Source: Lignipirellula cremea
GTDB taxonomy: Bacteria; Planctomycetota; Planctomycetia; Pirellulales; Pirellulaceae
Length of the DNA: 64,000 nt
Assembly: GCF_007751035.1 (NCBI RefSeq)
Contig: NZ_CP036433.1
Coordinates: 648,437-712,436, forward strand
Direction of reading: 5' to 3'
In this document: positions 26,213 to 35,112 of the stretch, one piece after another
Layout of the letters: each line of letters begins with the position of its first letter
Numbering within the stretch: position 1 is the stretch's first letter
The notes under the pieces: model-generated
The model's database searches: none
Told to the model about the DNA's origin: nothing
Seen by the model: the letters and a program-made list of their open reading frames with translations, nothing else
Translations under genes and position numbers: made by a program

Positions 26213-29191
26213 TCAATCCAGATACACAAACTCGCTCAGGTTAAACATAAAGCGACACAAGTTGGTGAGGCCGTGTTGTCGGGCAAAGTCGGTGAACTCC
26301 CGATGTTCTTCCGGTTCCGGACGTCGCTGAGTTGTCAGTTGCATGGCAAGATCGACCTGATCTTCCAACGCTGTGGTCTGCTGCTGAAGTCGCTGGGCAA
26401 AGCGTTCTGCCATGACCAGATTGAACCGGTTATTGAGCAGCGACAGCGCCTGCAGCGATGTCAGGGTTTCGTTCCGTCGAGGAGTGCTTTGCGACGAATC
26501 GGCACAGTCAAGTGTGGTCATCCACGGGTTCGGCTGCGACCTTGCGATGAAGCGATAGATGCTGCGCCGATGTGAAGCCGGGTTGCGGGGATCAAACTTA
26601 TGGTACTCGTAGTGTGGCGAATGTTGCGGGTGTTCGAGTTCAAAGAGATAGAAGCCCGGACCACCCGCCGCTGGAGCCAGTGCGCCACTAACGGAAAGAA
26701 TGGAATCCCGTATCTCTTCGGCTTCCAGACGCCGGCGATTCATTCTCCACAGATATTGATTGCTGCCGTCGATCGCCGCGTATTGTTCGTTGTTGTCTGA
26801 TGATTGCCGGTAAACGCTGCTGGTAACGATCAGCCGATGCAGTGCTTTGAACGCTTGGCCGCCATCGCGAAATTCGCAGGCCAGCCAATCAAGCAATTGG
26901 GGATGAGTCGGTTCGGCTCCCATCCGTCCGAAGTCATTCGGCGTCGTGACGATGCCCTGTCCGAAGTGATACTGCCAGATGCGATTCACAATCGAACGCC
27001 AGACCAGCGGGTGATCCGGTCGCGTCAGCCAGCGAGCCAACTCGGCGCGACGCTGTGACTCGGAAAGACCGCTTTCGAGTTGCCAGTCTGCGTTCAACGA
27101 AAGAGGAAGAACACACGGTGCGACTTCATCACCCGGACGCTGAACCTCGCCGCGCTGCAGGACATGAATCGGTCGAGGCTTACCCTCGGTCGGCCGGAAG
27201 CTGCCTTGTGGTGCGAAGTGCGTTGCCGCCGCATAAACCATCTTTCCCGACGGAAGCGCCTTAATCGCCGTTTCCGCCTCGGCAATCGATGCCGTCAGTG
27301 TCTCACGACGCTGGACTCGCTGCGGAGTTTCAATCTTCGCGAGGAGCGACTGGAGTTCCCCTTTCACCGCCTTCAATTGTTGATCGAGCGCGGAGTCACC
27401 CCCCTGCGCCCATTTGCCATCGACAAGATTCGACTTCTGCCAGCGAACAGGCGCTTCGATCGAGTCCAGTGCTGTAACTTGAGCGTCGTTCGCCAGGTCG
27501 ATTCTGTGATCGGTCGAGTTGCGAATTTCCAACTCGGCCAGCGCCAGAATGAAGTCATTCTTTCGTTCGGCGAGCTGTGACGCCGTGACGCGAACGCGGT
27601 GAATCTGTTCCCCATGGCAGTCGATCTCCACCGGCATCAGCCCCGGATTGGGAAAGTCGCCCTGCGTGTGGTCGGCGATCGTGATCCACTCGTCATTGCC
27701 GTTGTCTTTCGCGTCTTTTGTGACTTCAACTTTGAAACGCACCGGAAACCCGAACCCGCCGCCGATGCCTGCGAACTCATCGTGACAGGCATGCAGCACA
27801 ACTCGCGACACATCGGACGGCTGTCCCAGTGTGACCTCAACCCACTTGACCGAGTCACGCGTTTTCGCGATCGCGCTGTGGTAACCGAATGCTGGGTCTT
27901 TTCGGACCTGCTGCTGTTTCTGTAACTCTGTCACTTGTGTCCGCAGTTCGGTCAGACGCGGCCCCCCTGAGTCACTGATCTCTTTCTGCAAGGCTGCCAG
28001 TTCTGCTTTCCGGTCCCTCACTTGGGAATCGAGCTTGCGGCGCTGAGCTTCCACGTCCGGATCCAGATCGTACGGTCGTTCAGCCCGATCAACGGCGGCA
28101 AAGATGGCTTGCAACCCGTAATAGTTTTGCTGCGTGAAAGGGTCGAATTTGTGGTGATGACACCTGGCGCATTGGATGGTCACGCTGCAAAACGTGTTCA
28201 GCGTGTTGCTGACCATGTCGTCGCGGTCGAGGTTCCTGGCCACCTTGCCGTCAATCTTCGACTCCGACACTTCGACATGCCCAATGAAGTCCCAGGGCCC
28301 GGCAGCGATGAAACCCAGTCCCAGAATTCCATCCGGTTCGCCGGGAAAGAGAGCATCTCCGGCGATCTGTTCCTGAACAAAGCGAGCATACGGCTTGTCT
28401 TCATTGAACGAACGAATCACGTAGTCGCGATACGGCCACGCGTTGGGACGAAGCTTGTCTTTGTCATAGCCACACGTGTCAGCGTATTTGACCACGTCCA
28501 GCCAGTGCCGCGCCCAGCGCTCGCCATAGTGCTTGGAATCCAGCAGCCTGTCGACCAGTCGCTCATAGGCCTGCGGATCCGGATCACGGACGAAAGCCTG
28601 AGTATCTTCGGGAGTGGGCGGCAGGCCGATCAGATCGAAGCTCAGTCGGCGAATCAGCGTGCGTCGATCGGCTTCAGCTGCGTGTGTGAGCCCCTTATCC
28701 TGCAGTCGCTGGAGGATGAATGCGTCAATCGGTGTCCGCACCCATGGATCGTCAGAAAGCGGGACATCGGTGCGTTGGACCGGTTTGAATGACCACCAAT
28801 CAAAGTTATTGACCCGAGCTTCTTCAAGGCGCAATCCCTCGGGCCAAACTGCGCCGGCGCGAATCCAGTTCCGGATGAGATGCACTTCCTTAGCGGAAAG
28901 AGGATCGGCGTCTTTGGGCATCGACGCCTTGCCGTTTGCCGGAGTGATCTGATCAAGCAGGTGACTCCTCTCCGGGTGACCTGGCTCGATATAGCCATCC
29001 GCCAGCGCGCTCTTCGCTGTTTGAAGAGAGAAGTCCCCTTCCCGTTGCCGATCGTTATGGCAACTCACGCAGCGACGTTCCAGGATTGGAGCAATGCGAT
29101 CCTGAAACAAGTCTTCGGCCTGAGTCCTTGTGTCTGTGATGTTCAAGCTAACAGAGGCCAGAACGACGACAAGAATGATTTTCTGTATCAT
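26213..29191 (-). CDS. PSCyt1/DUF1549-DUF1553 cytochrome-type protein with discoidin-like domain
   Basis: This is a 992-residue exported protein starting the second PSCyt operon. A signal peptide (MIQKIILVVVLASVSL) precedes a heme site C41-x2-C44-H45 (CVSCH). DUF1549 follows (FNDWWSFKPVQRTDVPL region, LIRRLSFDLIGLPPTPEDT, RWARHWLDVVKYADTCGYDKDK). A coiled segment near 395-425 is followed by an F5/8 type C-like beta domain at ~440-560 (WVEVTLGQPSDVSRVVLHACHDEF). DUF1553 comes last (NRIWQYHFGQGIVTTPNDFGRMG). The first copy has a different central domain, so the two operons probably handle different ligands. Base composition is lower in GC than its neighbours. Confidence 0.92.
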   Translation of the reverse strand: MIQKIILVVVLASVSLNITDTRTQAEDLFQDRIAPILERRCVSCHNDRQREGDFSLQTAKSALADGYIEPGHPERSHLLDQITPANGKASMPKDADPLSAKEVHLIRNWIRAGAVWPEGLRLEEARVNNFDWWSFKPVQRTDVPLSDDPWVRTPIDAFILQRLQDKGLTHAAEADRRTLIRRLSFDLIGLPPTPEDTQAFVRDPDPQAYERLVDRLLDSKHYGERWARHWLDVVKYADTCGYDKDKLRPNAWPYRDYVIRSFNEDKPYARFVQEQIAGDALFPGEPDGILGLGFIAAGPWDFIGHVEVSESKIDGKVARNLDRDDMVSNTLNTFCSVTIQCARCHHHKFDPFTQQNYYGLQAIFAAVDRAERPYDLDPDVEAQRRKLDSQVRDRKAELAALQKEISDSGGPRLTELRTQVTELQKQQQVRKDPAFGYHSAIAKTRDSVKWVEVTLGQPSDVSRVVLHACHDEFAGIGGGFGFPVRFKVEVTKDAKDNGNDEWITIADHTQGDFPNPGLMPVEIDCHGEQIHRVRVTASQLAERKNDFILALAELEIRNSTDHRIDLANDAQVTALDSIEAPVRWQKSNLVDGKWAQGGDSALDQQLKAVKGELQSLLAKIETPQRVQRRETLTASIAEAETAIKALPSGKMVYAAATHFAPQGSFRPTEGKPRPIHVLQRGEVQRPGDEVAPCVLPLSLNADWQLESGLSESQRRAELARWLTRPDHPLVWRSIVNRIWQYHFGQGIVTTPNDFGRMGAEPTHPQLLDWLACEFRDGGQAFKALHRLIVTSSVYRQSSDNNEQYAAIDGSNQYLWRMNRRRLEAEEIRDSILSVSGALAPAAGGPGFYLFELEHPQHSPHYEYHKFDPRNPASHRRSIYRFIARSQPNPWMTTLDCADSSQSTPRRNETLTSLQALSLLNNRFNLVMAERFAQRLQQQTTALEDQVDLAMQLTTQRRPEPEEHREFTDFARQHGLTNLCRFMFNLSEFVYLD

Positions 29192-29502
29192 AAACTCTCT
29201 GGAGTCTCAGCCCAGCAGCGTCGGGCGGGTGCAGTCGCCCTGGTAGCAGACAGGAGATCGCGGATTGCTATTGGAAAAAAACGGCGCCCGTGCCCCAATG
29301 AGTCATTTTGGTTAGCCGCCAAACAGCTCCTGCGGAACGGACGCCATGCAACAGATTATCACATGCCTTGTTGGGATCAATCGTTCGCTCAAGTTTCTTG
29401 ATCCCCGTTTCGCCGCCGACTTGCTCGCCATCGTGCGAAGAGTCGCGGTCGCGGTACAATCTTTTTTCCCGCAAGGAGATCTCGCCAGCGAGTTGTTTCC
29501 AG

Positions 29503-29931
29503 TTCGAGAAACGTCTGGAGCGACTGCTGCGCGAACTGGGCCGCCTGATTCTGCAACAGACCATCAGGCGACTTGAGTCTCCGCTTCGTGAGCAAACGGT
29601 CGCCTCGTTCGTTTGGAATGGCGAACACTACCGACGCAATCGACGGACCGCGAACACGATCGACACGAGCTTCGGCACGATCGCGTACGAACGCTGGTTC
29701 TTCCAGAATCGCTCGTCTCGATCGCCTGGCGTGGCGCCGCTGGATGTGCGGCTGGGCGTCATCGCGGGCCGCATGACGCCGGCCTTGGCGGAGGTCGCCT
29801 GCAGGCTCGCCGCCGATCTGCCGCAACCGGCCGCGCTGCACATGCTGCAGGAACGCTTCACGGTGAAACTGTCGGTCGACGCTTATCGCCGCGTGATCGC
29901 CGAACTGGCCACGCAAGTGCTGCACTTTTGG
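29503..29931 (+). pseudogene. ISKra4/UPF0236-like transposase N-terminal fragment
   Basis: The frame reads FEKRLERLLRELG, EQTVASFVWNGEHYRRNRRT, IDTSFGTIAYERWFFQNR, APLDVRLGVIAGRMTPALAEVACRLAADL and VSVDAYRR-like segments. This pattern fits the first third of ISKra4-type (UPF0236) transposases, with PLD..LG and TPALAE as the best clues. The similarity stops at ~29931, exactly where a tyrosine recombinase begins in another frame, so the transposase is truncated. The upstream start is unclear; the frame is open from 29308. Confidence 0.55.
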
Positions 29932-30914
29932 GCTGGCGTTTACAGTTCCGCGAACAGTACAGCGATCTGCAACTTTCAACCCTCCGGCAGAAGTCAGCAA
30001 TCGACGCCGAAAGTCGTCTCGATATCGCCGAAAGGATTCTCGCTCCGCGAACACTTGCGGACGTTGCCAGGGCTGATGCTCTGCACCGGCTGCAGAGCCG
30101 GCTGCTTGAAGGAGAAGCCAGTCGATTTGCGCGGCCTCGGTCGGCTCACACGGTCAAGGGTTATATGCGTGCAGTCCTTGCCGCGCTCAACTGGGCCCAT
30201 TTGCAAGGATGGCTCGAAACCGTGCCGCCAATTCGAATTGTGAAAACATCGAAGCTGAAAGCCATGAAGGGCCGCCCAATCACAGCCGAGGAATTTGAAC
30301 GGATGCTCGACAAGACCGCGTCGATTGTCGGCGAGGAAGCGGCCAAATCCTGGCGTTATCTCCTGCGTGGACTGTGGGAATCTGCGCTACGAGTCGACGA
30401 GCTGATGCACGTTTCGTGGGATGAAGAGAACACCATCCGCCCAATTTGGAAGCCGGGAAAGCTGGCTACGCTGGCAATACCACACCACAAGCAGAAAAAC
30501 GCAACCGAAGAAGAAATCCCACTGCTACCGTGTTTCGAAATTCTGCTGCTGGAAACGCCCGAAGCGGAACGAACGGGCTGGGTGTTCAATCCGGTGTCCC
30601 TTCAAACCAAAGTGGGGCGAAGGGTACGACAGAAACGGCCAGATGCCGAATGGACAGGAAAGGTGATTTCCCGCATTGGGAAAGCCGCAGGCGTGATCGT
30701 CGAGCAAGGGAACGCCGAAACTGGCAAGCCAAAGAAGTTTGCTTCCGCCCATGATTTGCGGCGTAGCTGTGCTGATCGCCTTTTGGACGCAGGAGTGCCA
30801 CCTACAAATATCGCAAGGCTACTAAGGCATTCAAATTGGCAAACCACGCAACGCTACTATGCCATGGGAGAAGTTCAAAAAGATGCGCGCATCATTCGTG
30901 AGTTGCTAGATTGA
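29928..30914 (+). CDS. tyrosine recombinase/integrase, possibly 5'-truncated
   Basis: The protein has a core-binding domain (REQYSDLQLSTLRQKS, AHTVKGYMRAVLAALNWAHLQGWL) and a full catalytic domain. The catalytic residues are R in SALRVDELMHVSW, H-x-x-R in SAHDLRRSCADRL, H in LLRHSNWQTTQRY and the nucleophile Y in QRYYAMG. The open frame runs back to 29613 but only overlaps the transposase fragment out of frame. The first plausible start at the junction is TTG at 29928, giving 328 residues, so an N-terminal arm may have been lost. It ends 23 bp inside the convergent 138-residue gene. It is the obvious candidate integrase for the island flanked by the 15-bp repeats. Confidence 0.75.
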   Translation: MGWRLQFREQYSDLQLSTLRQKSAIDAESRLDIAERILAPRTLADVARADALHRLQSRLLEGEASRFARPRSAHTVKGYMRAVLAALNWAHLQGWLETVPPIRIVKTSKLKAMKGRPITAEEFERMLDKTASIVGEEAAKSWRYLLRGLWESALRVDELMHVSWDEENTIRPIWKPGKLATLAIPHHKQKNATEEEIPLLPCFEILLLETPEAERTGWVFNPVSLQTKVGRRVRQKRPDAEWTGKVISRIGKAAGVIVEQGNAETGKPKKFASAHDLRRSCADRLLDAGVPPTNIARLLRHSNWQTTQRYYAMGEVQKDARIIRELLD

Positions 30915-31308
30915 TGCGTGCCAATAACGAAGCAAGAATTGATCCAACCTCTTCCGACCTAAAACTAGCTTTGAGCAACGACTTAAGGTCTTCCGGAGAC
31001 GAGCACTCAATTCTACTAACAAAGTCAAAGCTATTACCTGATCTTGGGAAAATGCACGAGTCGGCAGAAAGTGTAACCGGGTACGGCAGATTCTCGTCCC
31101 ACTCTGCAAAAAGTAGCCCGTGCGTATATTCGATTTTTGGCGCAATTATTTCAAAAACAGAACCAAAACTACCATCATTGGAAAGATCTCTTCTTGCGAC
31201 TCCTTTCAACCGACCCGACGACTCTTTTTCCAGGGCATCTCCATATTCTTTAAGGATCAACTCCGGATGCTGAACCTTTTCTTTGATAAATTCTGGCCAG
31301 ATGGACAT
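30892..31308 (-). CDS. unknown 138-residue protein, partner of the EEP-family gene
   Basis: I do not recognise the family. The protein starts MSIWPEFIKEKVQHPELILKEYGDALEK and is acidic and soluble, with predicted alpha-beta content and no membrane segment or signal. Its ATG overlaps the stop of the upstream EEP gene by one base (TAATG), which is typical of translationally coupled partners. It is AT-richer than the chromosome around it. Its last 23 bp overlap the convergent integrase end. Position and coupling suggest an accessory or immunity subunit for the EEP enzyme, but this is inference. Confidence 0.7.
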   Translation of the reverse strand: MSIWPEFIKEKVQHPELILKEYGDALEKESSGRLKGVARRDLSNDGSFGSVFEIIAPKIEYTHGLLFAEWDENLPYPVTLSADSCIFPRSGNSFDFVSRIECSSPEDLKSLLKASFRSEEVGSILASLLARINLATHE

Positions 31309-32126
31309 TAGGAAATCCTCGAACAGTCAAGTTCACAGTAGATCGGTAGGTGATCGGAGGCCGTGGAAGCATCAGGCCTGCCATTTTTGAGCAATGAGTC
31401 GGTTCCATCCGAGTCAAGAATCTGAACTGAGCAAAGTGCGTTTTCCAGTTCGGGACGAACAAGAATTTGATCTAGCATGTGCCAAAACGTGTTGGTCGGA
31501 GTGGACGCTGGATGGTAGAGGGTGCCAGGCGGACCGCTTGTTCGATCACCCAAAAGTCCCCACATAGGGTTGTAGAATTTGCTGTACGCGGTCCCTGCGA
31601 CAGTCCGGGTCGCCGCTGTGCTCGCGCACATAGAGGCATGAAAAGCATGCGACGCTACGAGGCCAGCGTCATAAGGATTCATATTAAAATCGCCGATAAC
31701 CAATGTTCGCTGGTGCCCGTCGATTTCCTCGCGATCAGACAATTCTTTTGCAATTTTCTGGGCTTCAAACGCTTGGTCATAACCGGTCCATCCGAGCTTA
31801 CTTGCAAGGTGGACGCCGCACAGAAGGATCGGGGGCGCATGCGGAAGTCTGAGAGTCCAAATCGTGCAGTGCCCCAACACGCTATTGTACCTTTCCTGAA
31901 TAAAACTCGAGTCGAGAGTCGTAAACAGGCGGAGCTTCTTCGCGAGCGAAGCTGGACGAACGTAGGGCTCTAGCGGAACCGCATTAACCTGCGTCAGCAA
32001 ATCCGCATCGGACATGTCGTATTCAGCGAAAATCGCTACATCAGGGCGGCGAGCAGCAAGAAGTCGCGTAATTCGCGTTTTTAGAGGCCGCTTTTGTAAA
32101 TTCCAAAAAAGAATGGATAGCTTCAT
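31308..32126 (-). CDS. endonuclease/exonuclease/phosphatase (EEP) family protein
   Basis: This 272-residue protein has the DNase I/APE1-like EEP fold. Motifs in order are the metal-site Asn in LFWNLQKR, E in IFAEYDM, the LLCGVHLASK strand, the catalytic GDFNMNPYD, LDQILVRPEL and the C-terminal SDHLPIYCEL. It has no signal peptide, so it is cytoplasmic. EEP members cut DNA or RNA, or remove phosphates from nucleotides, sugars or lipids; the substrate cannot be told. It starts 41 bp from tRNA-Arg and is coupled to an unknown downstream gene. Low GC compared with the surrounding genome indicates acquisition. Confidence 0.85.
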   Translation of the reverse strand: MKLSILFWNLQKRPLKTRITRLLAARRPDVAIFAEYDMSDADLLTQVNAVPLEPYVRPASLAKKLRLFTTLDSSFIQERYNSVLGHCTIWTLRLPHAPPILLCGVHLASKLGWTGYDQAFEAQKIAKELSDREEIDGHQRTLVIGDFNMNPYDAGLVASHAFHASMCASTAATRTVAGTAYSKFYNPMWGLLGDRTSGPPGTLYHPASTPTNTFWHMLDQILVRPELENALCSVQILDSDGTDSLLKNGRPDASTASDHLPIYCELDCSRIS

Positions 32127-32166
32127 GTACCTGGGTACAATCCGATTTGGAATCGTCGTAAGTCAG

Positions 32167-32240
<74 letters not shown>

Positions 32241-32592
32241 GAGGTGGTTTGATTTGGGGATTTGCGAATTGCAATCGCCTCCACCAAAATCAAGTGGTGA
32301 ATTCTACCTTGGGTTTTGCGGAAGTGTCAACCACAGGTAGAAAAACTCTATGCGGCTGGTTCGGGGGGCTATTGGAAGAGAGAAAAGGCCCGGGTGTGGG
32401 GTTCGCGGACCTTCTCTTCGTCTCCAGAAAATTCGCCGGCGGTGCGGCGAATTCTGCGTCTTTCGCGGCGGCGACGTATGGCGGCGCCGGGCGGAGGGTA
32501 CAATCGAGGGCGTTGGCGACGGGGTGTTCGCCTGCGCCAGTCCCGCCGCGTTCCTGGTTGGGGAACGTCTTCTGCTTTCCTGGAGTCCTCGC
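32241..32592. other. intergenic region between tRNA-Arg and the beta-propeller gene
   Basis: The gap is 352 bp and must hold the tRNA promoter (minus strand) and that of the propeller gene. An open frame from 32350 is judged non-coding because it lacks a ribosome binding site and the signal peptide begins only at 32593. No repeat or hairpin of note is seen. Confidence 0.45.
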
Positions 32593-34005
32593 ATGTCTCG
32601 CCTTTTACTTCTGGCTTTGCCGTTTGTTTTGATGCTGGCGGTCGCTGGCTCCGCCCTGGGCGAATCGCCTTTGGGCTTTCGCACCGATGGCACGGGCCGC
32701 TATCCCGACGCGGAGCCGCCAAGGCAATGGGGGCCAGAAAAGAACGTGGTCTGGAAGGTCGAGCTGACGCAGAGCAACGCTATTCCCGTCATCCTGGGCG
32801 ACAAAATCTTCACCTGCGCCGAGCCGTGCGTGCTGCTGTGCATCGACAAGGCCGACGGCAAAATTCTCTGGCAAGGAGAATCTCGCTACGACGAAATTGC
32901 ACTCACCGATGAAGAGCAGAAGCAGCGGGAAATCGAACGGCCCCAGGCCGAAGCGATTGACTTGAAACTGAAAACGCTCGGACGTGAAGTCTCCGATCTG
33001 CGAAAGACACTGCAGGACGCCGCTACCGACAAAGAGACGACCGAAGCCCGCATCGAAACGCTGCAGGAGCAGATCAAGGCGATCAAAGCCGATAAAGAGA
33101 AACTCACCACCTGGAACCGCTATCTGGAACCTGGCAAAGGGACCGGCGGCTTTCATCCGACCGGCGGCTATGCGTCGGCCACGCCCGTCACCGACGGCGA
33201 ACGGGTGTATGTCATTTTTGGCAACGGGCTGGCGGCCTGTTATGACCTGGCTGGGAACCGGCAGTGGTTGCGGCTGATCGAACATCCGACGGCCGCCTAT
33301 GGGCATGGTTCTTCGCCGTTGCTGGCAGGCGACAAACTGCTCGTCCACTTTGAAGACCTTGTCGCGCTCAACACGCGCGACGGCAGCGAAGCCTGGCGGG
33401 CGAAGGTTTCGCCCGGTCACGGCACGTCGATGCTCGCCGAAGCGGGCGGCGTGGAGGTCGCCATTCATCCCAGCGGCAATGTGTATCGCATCAGCGACGG
33501 CGAAGTGCTGGCTTCGAAGCTGGGCTCGACCGGCCCCAATTCCCCGCTGGTCCAGGACGGCAAGGCGTTCTTTGTCGCAGGGCAGGCGAGCGCGTATCAA
33601 CTGCCCGCGTCGAACGAATCTGCGTCAGACTGGAAGCTGCTCTGGAAAGGGACGCGGCTCAAAGGGGGCGGCTACTGGTTCCCTTCGCCGATCCTGCACG
33701 AGGGGCTGATCTACGCCATGAACGCCAGCTCAATCTTCAGCATTGTCGACGCCGAAACGGGCGAGCTGATCAGCGAAAAACGACTCGACTTCGGCGGCGG
33801 CCAGTCCTACCCCAGCCTCACGCTGGCCGGCGGGCTGCTGTTCGCCAGTAGCGACAACGGCGTAACGATCGTGCTGGAGCCGGGCCGCAAACCGAAGGAG
33901 ATTGCCCAGAACTCGCTGGAAACGTTCCGCAGTTCACTCGTGTTCGAAGGCCAGCGAATGTACGTCCGCACGACCAAAGGGCTGTGGTGTTTTAGTGAGA
34001 AGTAA
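32593..34005 (+). CDS. PQQ-like beta-propeller protein, secreted
   Basis: This 470-residue protein starts at the ATG opening a signal peptide (MSRLLLLALPFVLMLAVAGSALG). The rest shows repeated propeller strands of PQQ/quinoprotein type (ILGDKIFTCAEPCVLLCIDKADGKILWQ, YVIFGNGLAACYDLAGNRQW, DLVALNTRDGSEAWR). A Lys/Glu-rich coiled-coil of ~65 residues is inserted after the first blade (EEQKQREIERPQAEAIDLKL onward). The family is very common in planctomycetes and usually lacks quinone-binding residues, so an enzymatic role is not implied. It is most likely a structural or binding protein outside the cytoplasm. Confidence 0.85.
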   Translation: MSRLLLLALPFVLMLAVAGSALGESPLGFRTDGTGRYPDAEPPRQWGPEKNVVWKVELTQSNAIPVILGDKIFTCAEPCVLLCIDKADGKILWQGESRYDEIALTDEEQKQREIERPQAEAIDLKLKTLGREVSDLRKTLQDAATDKETTEARIETLQEQIKAIKADKEKLTTWNRYLEPGKGTGGFHPTGGYASATPVTDGERVYVIFGNGLAACYDLAGNRQWLRLIEHPTAAYGHGSSPLLAGDKLLVHFEDLVALNTRDGSEAWRAKVSPGHGTSMLAEAGGVEVAIHPSGNVYRISDGEVLASKLGSTGPNSPLVQDGKAFFVAGQASAYQLPASNESASDWKLLWKGTRLKGGGYWFPSPILHEGLIYAMNASSIFSIVDAETGELISEKRLDFGGGQSYPSLTLAGGLLFASSDNGVTIVLEPGRKPKEIAQNSLETFRSSLVFEGQRMYVRTTKGLWCFSEK

Positions 34006-34262
34006 CGCCGTTTTGTCGTTCGCAGGCGGCGGTCCGCGCCGTGCGTCTGGCTGAAACGCGGCATCCTGCAGGTGATACGTTAACCATCCCAAAAGCGAGT
34101 TCGCCGACAGCTTATTCTTGAGCATGACCACAGGAATGAATGGCACTTAATCCCGCGCAGGTCGTTTGGTGGATGGGGGATGATTGAGGTAGACACGAGA
34201 GGGCCTCGCCTGCTTATTCTTTGGGGATCTGAACTCTCAAAGAGGCAAGGAGGCCCTCCCAC

Positions 34263-34635
34263 GTGTTCGATTCTTTGCGACGACGGTTTGCCGCGGCCCG
34301 AAGCGACAGCCAGGCGGAGTTGAACCTGAGATCCTTGAAATCGGTGATGCCATTGGACCACTTGCGTTGCAAGAAACCGCACCGCGTGCGGAACGAAGTG
34401 CGAGCGCACCTGCTGGCCTGCAACCTGATCCGGCAGGGATGTGCGAGGCGGTCGCCGAGGGCGCGGTGGAGTCCTGGCGGATCAGTTTCAAGGGAACGTT
34501 GCAAACCTGCAATGCTTTCCTGCCTTTGCTGCAGGCGCTTGCGGACTGGTTGTGTGATCTGCTCTTCGCTGGTTGTTTAAAACAGGCCGTCGGCGGCCGT
34601 CCTAACCGCAACGAACCTACTCGCCTAGCTGGCCG
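34263..34635 (+). pseudogene. frameshifted IS4-type transposase C-terminal remnant
   Basis: One frame reads AELNLRSLKSVMPLDHLRCKKPHRVRNEVRAHLLACNLIR; after a frameshift near 34430 a second frame continues VESWRISFKGTLQTCNAFLPLLQALADWL and ends VGGRPNRNEPTRLA. These are the conserved last ~110 residues of an IS4-family (DDE_Tnp_1) transposase different from the intact one at 3748. The N-terminal domain and the first catalytic Asp are absent. A 9-bp inverted repeat (GAGGGCCTC at 34199, GAGGCCCTC at 34250) just upstream may be unrelated. Confidence 0.75.
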
Positions 34636-34946
34636 AGCGTCATCAGCAGTTCGCTCATCTCGCCGGCGGCGTGGTTGTCGCCTTGGGTTCGGGCGACTTC
34701 GATGCCATCGCGCAGCGCGGTGCGTGCTTCGTCGATCCGGTCCAGCGAGACCAGCAACTGGGCGCTCATGAAAAAAGCCGCCACATAAGGCGGTTCGTCG
34801 GCCATCAGGCTGCGAAAACCGGCAAGGCATTCTTCATGCTCGCCCGCTTTGCGCTGTTCCAGGGCAAGCGAGTATCGCAGGAACGAATCGTTCGGTTCGT
34901 CGACTAGCATCGCTTCGATTTTTTCACGTCGCGTGGGTGCATTCAT
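34617..34946 (-). CDS. small TPR-like protein
   Basis: The 109-residue helical protein (EPNDSFLRYSLALEQRKAGEHEECLAGFRSLM, YVAAFFMSAQLLVSLDRIDEARTALRDGIEVA) looks like three tetratricopeptide repeats. There is no signal peptide, so it is cytoplasmic. Similar stand-alone proteins are common in planctomycetes and probably act as binding adaptors. Its last 19 bases overlap the end of the transposase remnant. The partner is unknown. Confidence 0.75.
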   Translation of the reverse strand: MNAPTRREKIEAMLVDEPNDSFLRYSLALEQRKAGEHEECLAGFRSLMADEPPYVAAFFMSAQLLVSLDRIDEARTALRDGIEVARTQGDNHAAGEMSELLMTLGQLGE

Positions 34947-35112
34947 CAGAAAATCCGGTGGGCTCTGGCTGGCAATCGGGTGGAAGAGGATACTGCAGTC
35001 CTCGCTCCGTTATTCTGGCAGAACCGGGGGAAAACCGCCAGGAGTTGAGGGTTTCCGGTTCCGGGTTGGGTCTTCCGTTTCATGGTGGCATTCCTCTTCG
35101 GAGACTGGCTGG

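Noticed and set aside
32350..32592. 81-residue N-terminal extension of the beta-propeller protein
   Set aside because: It has no ribosome binding site, and the signal peptide starts at 32593.
34199..34258. 9-bp inverted repeat GAGGGCCTC/GAGGCCCTC as an IS end
   Set aside because: Both arms are on the same side of the transposase remnant and no matching copy is found at the other end.
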